DNA of 64,000 bases, taken from contig CAZITQ010000014.1 of the NCBI GenBank assembly GCA_964542165.1, positions 1-64,000 of the forward strand, in the 5' to 3' direction. Below the pieces are notes generated by a model. That model was not told the DNA's origin. It was given only the letters and a program-made list of their open reading frames with translations, and did not search any database. Position 1 is the stretch's first letter, and each line of letters opens with the position of its first letter. Source of the DNA: CAYTBN01 sp964542165 (GTDB taxonomy: Bacteria; Myxococcota_A; UBA796; UBA9615; CAYRNR01). The position numbers were made by a program, and so were the translations under genes. Of the stretch, positions 28,583 to 36,135 are shown piece by piece.

Positions 28583-28640
28583 GGACGTACGTAAGAAAGT
28601 AACTTGCGCGGCGCGCAAGTTACTTTCTTACGTACGTCCC
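28582..28640. repeat. Perfect 59-base palindrome between convergent genes
   Basis: Two 29-base arms (28582-28610 and 28612-28640) are exact reverse complements around one central base. The arm begins GGGACGTACGTAAGAAAG and ends CTTGCGCG. Its middle is A/T-rich, unlike the surrounding DNA. The last base of the upstream gene's TAG is the first base of the palindrome, and the TAA of the convergent sulfotransferase gene lies inside it. It would form a very stable hairpin in RNA from either side, so it may act as a bidirectional terminator. The form also suits a REP-type element. Confidence 0.9.
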
Positions 28641-30164
28641 CATTCCCTCGACGAGCGCTCCCAGATGCTCCCGGTACCGCTCCGCACGCCCCACCGACGA
28701 CGTGTAGATCGGCTGGCTGGCCTGGGCGTAGGACGCCGTGCGGACCTCGCGGCGGGTGTCGGCGTGGGTCAGACAGGCGGGATCCCACTCCAGGCCACAG
28801 AATTCCAGCAGCTCGCGGATCGCCGGCTCGGGGTCGGTGACCAGGCGTTCGTACTCGAGGTCCAGGATCGGCAGCGGCAGGACCTCCCGCCAGTGGTCCA
28901 TCAGGCGCCGGTAGTCCCGGTAGTACCGTCCGAGCCAGGTCAGATCGGTGCTCCAGGCGTGGGTCTCCCGAAAGCTCTGGAAGTAGCAGGACAGGCAGGT
29001 GTCCAGGGGATCTCGCGCGCAGTGGACCACCCGGGCTCCGGGCAGCAGCAGGGCCGCGAGGCCGAGGAAGAGGAAGTTGTGGGGGAGCTTGTCCACCACC
29101 CGGGCGCTGTCCGGGGCCAGCTTGGCCAGGTGGCCCAGGTAGGCGCTGCCCGAGGCGGTGGCCAGGTCCGGCGTCAGCCGCGGAAGGAAGGCGGGGTAGG
29201 GGATCCCCAGGGCGCGCTCGAGCTGCTGGACCAGAGCGGGCATCGCGGGCAGCTCTCCGGCGCCGTGGACCCGGGGGTGGGCGGCGAGGATCTGCTCGGC
29301 GAGGGAGGTGCCGGAGCGGGGCATGCCCACGATCAGCAGGGGACGGGGGGAATCGTCCGCCGCGCGGGGGAGCCCACCGAACGAACCGGCCCCGAAGGCC
29401 GCGATCAGGCCGTCGATGTGCGAGGCGTGTGCCCGGGGATCGTGGGTCGCACCCAGGGCCTCGTTGGCCTTCCGGTGCGCCTCGAAGGCTGCGTCGTGAT
29501 CCCCCGCGGACTCGTGCAGGTTGCCCAGCTCGTGGCCCGTCAGCGGGGAGGGGTGGGTGCGCAGCACGTCCCGGAGCACGGGGATCGCCTCGGCGGCACG
29601 GCCGCGACGCCGGCAAGCCCGGGCGAAGGGTAGGGCGGTCGCCGGATCCCGCTCGCCGGCCTCGATCCTGGGGCCGAGGATCTCCAGCGCCCGGTCCGTC
29701 TCGCCCCGCTGCTCCAGGGCGGCGGCCAGGGCCGCTTGCGTCTCCGCGTCATCCGGTTGCAGGGCCAGGATGGCCTCGAACACGCGCTCCGCCTGGGCCG
29801 CCTGCCCCTGGGCCAGCAGGACCCGGCCCAGCTGGCGCTGCAACCCCGTGTCGTCGGGGGCCAGACGGGTGGCGGTGAGGACCGAGCGCAGGGCATCGGC
29901 GTGGCGTCCGCAGGCCTCCTGGATCTGCCCCAGCTCGGCCCACGCGGCCGCGTCCTGGGGATCGAGCTCCACCAGCCGCCGTCGGGCCTCGAAGGCCGCC
30001 ACCAGCTTGCCCTCCGCCCGGCGGACCACCGCCAGCATGGCCAGGGCGGCGCGGTCGTCGTCGTGATCCGCCAGCCAGCCCTCGAGGAGCTCGGCGGCCT
30101 CCCGCGGGCGATCGGCCCGCAGTCGGTCCTTGACCTTCTCCGTAAGGGGATGCCGGTCCGTCAT
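28620..30164 (-). CDS. TPR-containing sulfotransferase
   Basis: 514 aa. Residues about 5-235 are tetratricopeptide repeats (AAWAELGQIQEACGRHADAL, LQRQLGRVLLAQGQAAQAE and others). Residues about 272-505 form a sulfotransferase domain with the PAPS-binding P-loop MPRSGTSLAEQIL (281-293), the 3'-phosphate-binding VVHCARDPLDTCLSCYFQ, and LDLEYERLVTDP. The family transfers sulfate from PAPS to proteins, lipids or sugars; the acceptor is not predictable. The C-terminal residues are encoded inside the palindrome. It starts 5 bases after the outer-membrane protein gene, so the two are an operon. Confidence 0.8.
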   Translation of the reverse strand: MTDRHPLTEKVKDRLRADRPREAAELLEGWLADHDDDRAALAMLAVVRRAEGKLVAAFEARRRLVELDPQDAAAWAELGQIQEACGRHADALRSVLTATRLAPDDTGLQRQLGRVLLAQGQAAQAERVFEAILALQPDDAETQAALAAALEQRGETDRALEILGPRIEAGERDPATALPFARACRRRGRAAEAIPVLRDVLRTHPSPLTGHELGNLHESAGDHDAAFEAHRKANEALGATHDPRAHASHIDGLIAAFGAGSFGGLPRAADDSPRPLLIVGMPRSGTSLAEQILAAHPRVHGAGELPAMPALVQQLERALGIPYPAFLPRLTPDLATASGSAYLGHLAKLAPDSARVVDKLPHNFLFLGLAALLLPGARVVHCARDPLDTCLSCYFQSFRETHAWSTDLTWLGRYYRDYRRLMDHWREVLPLPILDLEYERLVTDPEPAIRELLEFCGLEWDPACLTHADTRREVRTASYAQASQPIYTSSVGRAERYREHLGALVEGMGTYVRK

Positions 30165-30169
30165 GGGGG

Positions 30170-31468
30170 CTAGAAGTACGCCCGCATCTGCACGAAGGCC
30201 ATCGCGGGCATCAACCCGAACTCGCTGCGAATCGGGATCATGTGGAGGATCTCGCCCTCGCTCAGGGGCGTGTAGTCCGGGTGGAAGAAGTCCTCGAGTT
30301 CGATCTCGTCGGGGCGCTTGCCCAGGCCGATGTTGGCCCCGAAGGAGAGGTCGGCGTTGCCCGCCACGGACCACGACAGGGTGGGCCCGATGAGGCAGCT
30401 GCCGTCGCCCAGGTTCCCCATCACGAAGGCGGAGCCGGACAGCAACGGCGTGAGCTCGAAGGAAACCGAGAGCGCTGCGTACCAGCGCCCCATGGCCCAG
30501 ACCTCGCCCCGCTCGAAGCGATCGGTGGCGGTCAGCGGCAGGTAGTCCTCGGGGTCCTTGCCGCCGAAGCTCTGGTAGTACACCTCGCCGGTGATGTGGA
30601 CGTTCTCGGGCAGCGCGGCGTCCGCGCTGAGCACCGCCCGGACGAAGGGGAGCTTCTTGCGCTCCACGTGGTCCTTGCGGAAGGTGACGGTGGCTTCCCC
30701 CCGAAACCCGATGGGCCCCAGCGCGCCGATGAAGCCCGCGCCGAGCACGGTCTCCCGGTGGATCGAGCCCACGAACAGTCCGATGTCGTACACCCCCACG
30801 GTGAAGCTGCCGTGCCCGGCGATCACCAGGCCGTCCGGGTCCCAATCTCCCGCGTAGGCCGCGACCGCGGTGATCTTGCCGGAGGTGCCGAAGTAGCCGT
30901 CGATCCGAACCGCGTCCACCCCGGGCTTGTACTCCCGGTCGACCACCGTGGGGGAGAACGGGGCGACCAGGTCCATCGGGGTGAAGAAGTAGGTGGACCC
31001 GAACGAGACGGGCTGGCGGCCGATGGTGATGTCCAGGTGGGGTACGGACAACCCGATCCACATCCGGTCCATGCGACCGGTCAGCGAGAACGAGTCGGTC
31101 CGGGTCTGCTCCCAGGACATGTCGAAGGCCTCGGGGACGCCGCTGCCCCCGGTCCCCGCCGGCGACAACGCCCCCCCCAGGTCCACGGCGCCGCTGGCCA
31201 CGGTGGCGGTGGCCTGGTGGTGGAACGAGTAGGAGAGCCAGCGGCCGTAGGTCCCGTCGAACTTGAGCCTCAGGTCCAGGCTGCCCTGGGCGATGGGATC
31301 GTCGGGCATCAGGAAGTGCTCGTAGCCGAACATCCCGAAGAAGAAGCTCTTGACGTCCCCGCCCACGTCGAGCGTGGAGTACCCGGTGTCCGCCACCCGC
31401 GCCGCCCTGGCCGGTCCGGGGACCACCACCAGGGCGAACAGCATCAGCGCCAGAAACCCCTTGCTCAT
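30170..31468 (-). CDS. Outer-membrane beta-barrel protein
   Basis: 432 aa. A cleavable signal peptide (FLALMLFALVVVPGPARA) is followed by alternating amphipathic strands rich in Tyr, Phe and Gly over the whole length, ending MAFVQMRAYF with a terminal aromatic, as outer-membrane barrels do. FGSTYFFTPMDLVAPFSP resembles DUF1302-type or porin-like proteins found beside LolA-like proteins. The substrate is unknown. GGGAGACGAGG precedes the ATG. The start overlaps the stop of a possible 17-codon leader ORF. The LolA-like gene lies upstream on the same strand. Confidence 0.65.
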   Translation of the reverse strand: MSKGFLALMLFALVVVPGPARAARVADTGYSTLDVGGDVKSFFFGMFGYEHFLMPDDPIAQGSLDLRLKFDGTYGRWLSYSFHHQATATVASGAVDLGGALSPAGTGGSGVPEAFDMSWEQTRTDSFSLTGRMDRMWIGLSVPHLDITIGRQPVSFGSTYFFTPMDLVAPFSPTVVDREYKPGVDAVRIDGYFGTSGKITAVAAYAGDWDPDGLVIAGHGSFTVGVYDIGLFVGSIHRETVLGAGFIGALGPIGFRGEATVTFRKDHVERKKLPFVRAVLSADAALPENVHITGEVYYQSFGGKDPEDYLPLTATDRFERGEVWAMGRWYAALSVSFELTPLLSGSAFVMGNLGDGSCLIGPTLSWSVAGNADLSFGANIGLGKRPDEIELEDFFHPDYTPLSEGEILHMIPIRSEFGLMPAMAFVQMRAYF

Positions 31469-31518
31469 GGCCTCGTCTCCCGGGGCACCGCCTCGGCCAC
31501 CCGGTGCGCGCGGTTCAT
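31465..31518 (-). CDS. Possible leaderless 17-aa leader peptide upstream of the outer-membrane protein
   Basis: An ATG at 31518 opens a 17-codon frame (MNRAHRVAEAVPRETRP) whose TGA overlaps the ATG of the barrel protein gene (ATGA, 31465-31468). A TACAAT hexamer lies exactly 7 bases before the ATG, the same geometry as other likely leaderless starts here. Translation of the peptide would couple to the barrel gene. No regulatory residue pattern such as a run of one amino acid is evident. Supported only by layout. Confidence 0.35.
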   Translation of the reverse strand: MNRAHRVAEAVPRETRP

Positions 31519-31525
31519 GTCGCGC

Positions 31526-31531
31526 ATTGTA
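31526..31531 (-). promoter_or_regulatory. -10 candidate (TACAAT) for the outer-membrane protein operon
   Basis: TACAAT on the minus strand, 7 bases from the ATG of the 17-codon leader frame. No good -35 was seen. The 148-base gap 31469-31616 otherwise holds no recognisable element. Confidence 0.35.
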
Positions 31532-31616
31532 CGCCTCGTCGCCGGGACCGAGCCGCTCGAGGTGCGTTTTCCAGCGGCCGGAGCCGCGGTCGCTCCCCCT
31601 CCGGGGGACCTCTGGG

Positions 31617-32426
31617 TCACCGGAGGGCCTGGACGGTGAAGGTCGAGTCGGGGATGCCCACGTCGAACTCCAGGGACTCGTAGGTCAACCGGGTGAACTC
31701 CTCGGGCTTGTCCTCGGGCACCAGGGTCATGGTGCAGGGCACCCGCTTGCCGCCCAGCTCGCGCACATCCGAGAACACCATCGTCCGGGCGGGCTGGTCC
31801 TTCTCGTCGCGGTACTCGATGACCGTGGGCAGGCGGTCCTCGCCGCGGATGTTGACCACCACCTTGCCCCAGACCACCGGCGCGTCCGGCTTGGGGGTCA
31901 GGTGGATGATGTACAGTCCGTCCGCGTTGTCCGACGGCATCTCGACGATCTCGTAGGTGTAGTCGTCGGCCATCCGCGACTCCTTGACCAGGTCGTCGTT
32001 GCTGAAGTGGCTGCCCATCCAGGCCCCGGACATCATCGAGGCGGGGACCTTGGTGGTCCGGTCGACCTTGGGAAGGTAGTTCCAGATGTTCTTGTCGACC
32101 TTCAGGGTCGCCATCCCGGCCTCCTTGACCGGGCTCAGGATCTTGATCAGCGACGTCTCCTCGCCCCGGGACCAGGACTCCAGGGTCAGGGTCCGCTCGA
32201 AGCGGGCGGTCTTGACCTGCATGGTCACCCGGGCGTGGCTGGACTCGCCCCGCTGCAGGTCGTCGGTGGCGTCGAGCAGCTCCCGGGCCAGGTCCTCGGG
32301 GTTCTGCTGGGCCGACCCGACGCGCGGCAACGCCAGCAGGAGCGCCACCAGCCCGAGGGCCAGGGCGCCCCAGAGGGCGATCTCGGAGAGGCGAAGTCGT
32401 GAATCGGAAGACGTCCTGTGGGTCAT
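31617..32426 (-). CDS. LolA-like outer-membrane lipoprotein-sorting family protein
   Basis: 269 aa. An N-terminal signal anchor or peptide (GALALGLVALLLALPRVGSA) leads into a LolA-like half-barrel. Seen: SWSRGEETSLIKILSPVKEAGMA, NIWNYLPKVDRTTKVP, and MMSGAWMGSHFSNDDLVKES, all characteristic of the LolA-like proteins usually encoded with RND/MMPL transporters and DUF1302-type barrels. Such proteins probably carry lipids across the periplasm. The barrel gene is present downstream but no RND gene is in the window. ATG 32426 follows AGGAGGAATGG. Divergent from the HTH gene. Confidence 0.8.
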   Translation of the reverse strand: MTHRTSSDSRLRLSEIALWGALALGLVALLLALPRVGSAQQNPEDLARELLDATDDLQRGESSHARVTMQVKTARFERTLTLESWSRGEETSLIKILSPVKEAGMATLKVDKNIWNYLPKVDRTTKVPASMMSGAWMGSHFSNDDLVKESRMADDYTYEIVEMPSDNADGLYIIHLTPKPDAPVVWGKVVVNIRGEDRLPTVIEYRDEKDQPARTMVFSDVRELGGKRVPCTMTLVPEDKPEEFTRLTYESLEFDVGIPDSTFTVQALR

Positions 32427-32507
32427 CGTTCCATTCCTCCTGGGGCGGCCGCATCCCGCGCTCCCCATCCCGCTCGTCCTGCGCTGAACCCAGCTTGCAC
32501 TGGACCG

Positions 32508-32539
32508 CTTCTCACGAGACACTCGCTCCAGGTGAGAAG
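32508..32539. promoter_or_regulatory. Inverted repeat just upstream of the HTH regulator start
   Basis: CTTCTCAC (32508-32515) and GTGAGAAG (32532-32539) are perfect 8-base arms separated by 16 bases. The right arm overlaps the Shine-Dalgarno region (GAGAAGGGAG) of the gene starting at 32549. It could be an operator for the encoded regulator, or a hairpin hiding the ribosome-binding site. TTGCAC at 32495-32500 may be a -35. Confidence 0.5.
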
Positions 32540-32548
32540 GGAGACGGC

Positions 32549-33028
32549 ATGGGCGTGGTGAAGCGGCCGTACGGTGTCTGGTCCCGCGACATGTTGGCCG
32601 AGCTGCGGGAGCGGGATCTGCTGAAGGTCGAGGCCTTCGTCTGGTGGCTCAAGGACCGGGGCGTGAGCATCGACCGGACCCTGGTCTCCCACTGGATCGC
32701 GGGGCGATCCCACCTTCCGGCGGACCTGCTTCCACTGCTGTCGGAGTTCTGTGGCCGGCCCGATATCGTGTTCGGCGGCTATCTGCGCTGCCTCGGCTGT
32801 GACGTGGTGGACGTGCCCGAAGGGACCCTGGACGGCCGCGAGTTGACCGAGCTGTTCCTGGAGGCTGGCGCCACCCTGGGCAAGATGCAGCGCTCGCTGC
32901 TGGAGGCCATGGCGCCCGAATCCCCCGGTGGCGAGGCGGTCACCTTCGGGGAGCGCCAGCTGCTCTCCAAGCGGCTGGACGAGCTGATCCACCACCTGGC
33001 GGACCTGCGGGTCCGGCTCGACAACTGA
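32549..33028 (+). CDS. Predicted HTH DNA-binding protein
   Basis: 159 aa. The N-terminal part looks like an XRE/CII-type helix-turn-helix: FVWWLKDRGVSIDRTLVSHW, then IAGRSHLPADLLPLLSEFCGRP (residues about 25-75), the usual pattern of sequence-reading helix and following turn. The C-terminal half (about 95-159) is helical with heptad-like Leu spacing (LLSKRLDELIHHLADLRVRL), probably for dimerisation. Target genes are unknown; the inverted repeat directly upstream suggests autoregulation. ATG 32549 follows GAAGGGAG. Divergent from the LolA-like gene. Confidence 0.6.
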   Translation: MGVVKRPYGVWSRDMLAELRERDLLKVEAFVWWLKDRGVSIDRTLVSHWIAGRSHLPADLLPLLSEFCGRPDIVFGGYLRCLGCDVVDVPEGTLDGRELTELFLEAGATLGKMQRSLLEAMAPESPGGEAVTFGERQLLSKRLDELIHHLADLRVRLDN

Positions 33029-33147
33029 CCGCCGGGGCGGATTTAGACCTTCATCCCGGATCCCGTGAAACGAAACGGGCCTCTTGCGGCTCTATGGAGG
33101 TGACGGGACACCGGCGCAGCGCGCGCCGGCGTCGCGCGGAGAGAACC

Positions 33148-33642
33148 ATGGGCGAAACCAAGACCGGGCACTCCTGGATCCGGCGGAACTGGCTGACCGG
33201 GGTGCTCCTGCTCGCTGCGGCGGTCGTGTGGTTCGGCAGCCGCGAGATCCGTGGACCCGCGGACCCCCCGCCGTTGATGGACGCGGTCCCTGCCACTGCG
33301 TTCACCGAGGACGGCACCCCCGTGGAGCCTGCCCTCGGTCAGGCGTCCGTCGCCCCGCGGCTGGTGGAGTTCTACACCGACGAGTGCCCGGCCTGCCGGG
33401 CGATGCGGCCCACGGTGGATCGCCTGGTGGACGAGGCGCCAGAGGGGGGCTACGAGGTCCTGCTGATCAACCTCTCCGAGCGGCGCAACGAACACCTCTC
33501 CGCCCGCTACCAGCTGAGGGGCGTGCCGACACTTTCGCTGCTGTCCGCCAGCGGCGAGGAGACCGGCCGCTTCGAGGGGGTGGTCGGCCGGCGGCCCGTG
33601 AGCCGGGCCCTGCGGGCGCTGCTGGACGACGGATCCGGCTGA
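33148..33642 (+). CDS. Membrane-anchored thioredoxin-like protein
   Basis: 164 aa. One N-terminal membrane helix (WLTGVLLLAAAVVWFG) and then a periplasmic thioredoxin fold: LVEFYTDECPACRAMRP with the active-site CPAC, and the cis-Pro loop RGVPTLSLL. It probably acts as a disulfide reductant or isomerase for envelope proteins, many of which here are Cys-rich. ATG 33148 follows GCGGAGAGAACC and is preferred to the ATG at 33094. A small GC hairpin without a U-tract (33111-33129) lies upstream. Confidence 0.8.
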   Translation: MGETKTGHSWIRRNWLTGVLLLAAAVVWFGSREIRGPADPPPLMDAVPATAFTEDGTPVEPALGQASVAPRLVEFYTDECPACRAMRPTVDRLVDEAPEGGYEVLLINLSERRNEHLSARYQLRGVPTLSLLSASGEETGRFEGVVGRRPVSRALRALLDDGSG

Positions 33643-33711
33643 CCCCGCCGACGGCTCACACCGGCGTCGGGCCCGAGTCGGCCCTGGATCTGGCCCCGGG
33701 GCACGGCCATC

Positions 33712-35679
33712 ATGGGACCGGAGCCATCGCCCGTGACCCGTGTCCTCGCCCTCGCCCTGATCTTCGTTGCCGGTGCGGCGTCCGCGGCGGCCCCGGATCC
33801 CGCCGAGATTCCGCGCTCCGTGTGGCCCGAGGAATTCGGGGGGCGGGAGATCTCCCCGGAGACCTGGGCGGCCGCGCACCCCCCTGGGGGTCCGCTCCAG
33901 GTCGTCTCCCACTCCGTCGTCGCCGCCCAGGGCGGGCGCCGGACGTCCCGGGGGAGGGTCGTCGTGCTTGTCGAAGCTTCCCTCGGCGCTGGCCTCGAGG
34001 ACGCCCTGGAGCTCTTCGTGGACGACCTGACGGTGGACGGCCACGACGTGGTGCTCCAGGGCCTGTCCGGGGGCGACGCCGCCGAGCTCAGAGCGCACCT
34101 GGCGCAACTGGATGCCGACGACCCCCTCGTGGGAGCCCTGCTGATCGGCCCGGTTCCGGTGGCCTGGTTCGAGATCGAGGACGACCACAACGAGTACGGT
34201 CACGTGGTCTTCCCCTGCGACCTGTACTACATGGACCTGGACGGGGTGTGGGAGGACGACGACGGCGACGGAGTACCCGACCGCCACGAGGACGGGGAGG
34301 GGGACACCCGCCCCGAGATCTGGGTCGGTCGCCTGCTGGCCACCGAGGACATGGGGGACGAGACCGAGCTCGTCGCCGAGTACCTGGCCCGGAACCACGC
34401 CTTCCGACGGGGCGACATCCTTCCCACGGGGGACGCCCTGGTGTACGTGGACGACGACTGGGCCGAGTGGACGAACTGGTACGTTGGCGAGGTGGGGGCC
34501 GCCTTTCCCCAGGTGACGGCGGAGTCCGACGCCGACACGACCTGTGCGGGTGACTACACGGGACGGCTCCTGGGCGGTCACGACGCCGTGGCCCTGTACG
34601 TACACTCCAGCCCGGACGCCCACTTCTTCGTCCGCCACGGGCTGTACGACACCCTGACCTGGGACCAGATCCCCGCACCGGCGGACGCCCTGTTCTACAA
34701 CCTGTTCGCCTGCTCGGCCGCCAACTTCGCCGACCACGTGTACCTGGCCGGCGTGTACGCCCTGCAGACCGACCACGGCCTGATCGCCCTGGGATCGACC
34801 AAGACGGGCGGGATGCTCTCGGCGGGGCCCTATTACGACGCCCTGGCGAGCCACCGTTCCTTCGGCGAGGCCTTCGCCGACTGGTTCCGTGGACAGGCGC
34901 CCTACGACTTCGGCGAGGTCTGCTGGTCGTACGGCATGACCCTGGTGGGTGATCCGACCCTGCGGATCGGCTTCCCCACCCTGTGGCCCACCGTGCACGA
35001 GGTGGTCGAGGACACCCGCGACCGGGCGCCGATCCCGGTGGAGATCCGGGTGGACAACGCGGGTCTCGACGACCTGACCTGGACCGCCCAGGGGGATGTG
35101 GACTGGCTGACGGTGGAGCCGACGACGGGGGAGGCGGGGGACTGGATCGAGCTGACTCTCGAACCCTCGGGGCTGGCCCTCGGCCACCACCAGGCCGAGC
35201 TGCGCCTCGACGCCCCGGGTGCGACCAATCACCCCCTGGGGATCCCCGTCGAGCTTGCGGTGCTCGAGCCGGCCCAGATCTGCGTGGAGCCCGACCCCCT
35301 GGAGGGCTACCTCGTGCGGGGCGACGGTGGGGCCGAGACCCGGGTGGAGCTTCGCAACTGCCGTGAAGGGCGGATGGCCTGGGCCGTCGAGGCCGACGTG
35401 GACTGGATCGAGCTGCGGACCCCGGCGGGCGAGACGAGGGACGACGTGGCCTCGGTGCCGGTGATCTTCTCGATCCCCGGCCCCCGGGACGGTCGGTACG
35501 ACGCGGTCCTGACGTTCTCGTCATCGGACGCGGAGGGCCCACCCGTGGAGTTGCCCGTGGTGCTGCGCGTCGGCCCCGCGGGCTGCGAGGGCTGCGGGGT
35601 GCCCGGCCGCGGCCAACCCGTCAGCGCCGCGCTCGCCCTCCTGCTGTCGATGTTGTTGCTGGCGCGCCGCCGTTCTTGA
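33712..35679 (+). CDS. Secreted C25 (gingipain-like) cysteine peptidase with MYXO-CTERM-like tail
   Basis: 655 aa. Signal peptide, prodomain-like region, then a C25-type catalytic domain (about 85-415) with candidate His298 in ALYVHSSPDAHFF and candidate Cys334 in YNLFACSAANFAD, plus a calcium-type loop DDDGDGVPDRHED. C25 enzymes are gingipain/clostripain relatives cleaving after basic residues, though specificity here is unknown. Two BACON-like Ig domains follow (LTWTAQGDVDWLTVEP, AWAVEADVDWIEL). The C-terminus has GCEGCG, a membrane helix and RRRS, a MYXO-CTERM-like sorting tail, so the enzyme is probably displayed on the surface. A rho-independent terminator follows. Confidence 0.75.
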   Translation: MGPEPSPVTRVLALALIFVAGAASAAAPDPAEIPRSVWPEEFGGREISPETWAAAHPPGGPLQVVSHSVVAAQGGRRTSRGRVVVLVEASLGAGLEDALELFVDDLTVDGHDVVLQGLSGGDAAELRAHLAQLDADDPLVGALLIGPVPVAWFEIEDDHNEYGHVVFPCDLYYMDLDGVWEDDDGDGVPDRHEDGEGDTRPEIWVGRLLATEDMGDETELVAEYLARNHAFRRGDILPTGDALVYVDDDWAEWTNWYVGEVGAAFPQVTAESDADTTCAGDYTGRLLGGHDAVALYVHSSPDAHFFVRHGLYDTLTWDQIPAPADALFYNLFACSAANFADHVYLAGVYALQTDHGLIALGSTKTGGMLSAGPYYDALASHRSFGEAFADWFRGQAPYDFGEVCWSYGMTLVGDPTLRIGFPTLWPTVHEVVEDTRDRAPIPVEIRVDNAGLDDLTWTAQGDVDWLTVEPTTGEAGDWIELTLEPSGLALGHHQAELRLDAPGATNHPLGIPVELAVLEPAQICVEPDPLEGYLVRGDGGAETRVELRNCREGRMAWAVEADVDWIELRTPAGETRDDVASVPVIFSIPGPRDGRYDAVLTFSSSDAEGPPVELPVVLRVGPAGCEGCGVPGRGQPVSAALALLLSMLLLARRRS

Positions 35680-35700
35680 CGATTCCTTTGCGTGGACAGG

Positions 35701-35726
35701 GGCCGGCGGGGGATCGCCGGCCTTTT
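35701..35726 (+). terminator. Rho-independent terminator after the C25 peptidase gene
   Basis: GGCCGGCG (35701-35708) and CGCCGGCC (35715-35722) form a perfect 8-base-pair stem with a 6-base loop, followed by TTTT. It lies 22 bases after the stop at 35679. Confidence 0.75.
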
Positions 35727-35801
35727 CCGGTGGTGCGGGATGTGGAATACTACGCGCCGCCGGCATGGGGCCGTACGCCCCGCGTCACCGGAGGGACCGA
35801 C

Positions 35802-36074
35802 ATGGGTAGCAAGTTCCTCGAGAAGTTCGCCCCCTTCTACTTCCTCATCCAGTCCATGGGCTGGATCCCGGTGCTGGGCACCGTCCTGGGTCTGGTGGTC
35901 TGGGTCGCCAAGGGGCGGCAGCTGCAGCATGGGACCCGCACCATGTATCTGGTGATGGCGCTGTGGGCCGTTCTGATCAACGGCGTGGCGGCCATCGTGC
36001 TCTTCTACCTGATCACCGCGGACCCGACGGTGGCAGCCGATGCGGCGGGGGCCGCCGGAGCCGCGGCGAACTGA
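35802..36074 (+). CDS. Small two-helix membrane protein
   Basis: 90 aa, not recognised. Two hydrophobic segments (WIPVLGTVLGLVVWVA and LVMALWAVLINGVAAIVLFYL) separated by a short basic loop (KGRQLQHGTR), and an Ala-rich tail. ATG 35802 follows GGAGGGACCGAC. A -10-like AATACT lies near 35748. The downstream glycosyltransferase start is 62 bases after its stop, so co-transcription is possible. Confidence 0.6.
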   Translation: MGSKFLEKFAPFYFLIQSMGWIPVLGTVLGLVVWVAKGRQLQHGTRTMYLVMALWAVLINGVAAIVLFYLITADPTVAADAAGAAGAAAN

Positions 36075-36135
36075 CGTCCCGGGGCCCCTCCGTCCGGATC
36101 CCGCCTCTGACACTCCTGCACAGATCCCAGCTGCC

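Noticed and set aside
28582..28640. Palindrome considered as insertion-sequence ends
   Set aside because: No transposase or target duplication is adjacent; a REP-type or terminator role fits better.
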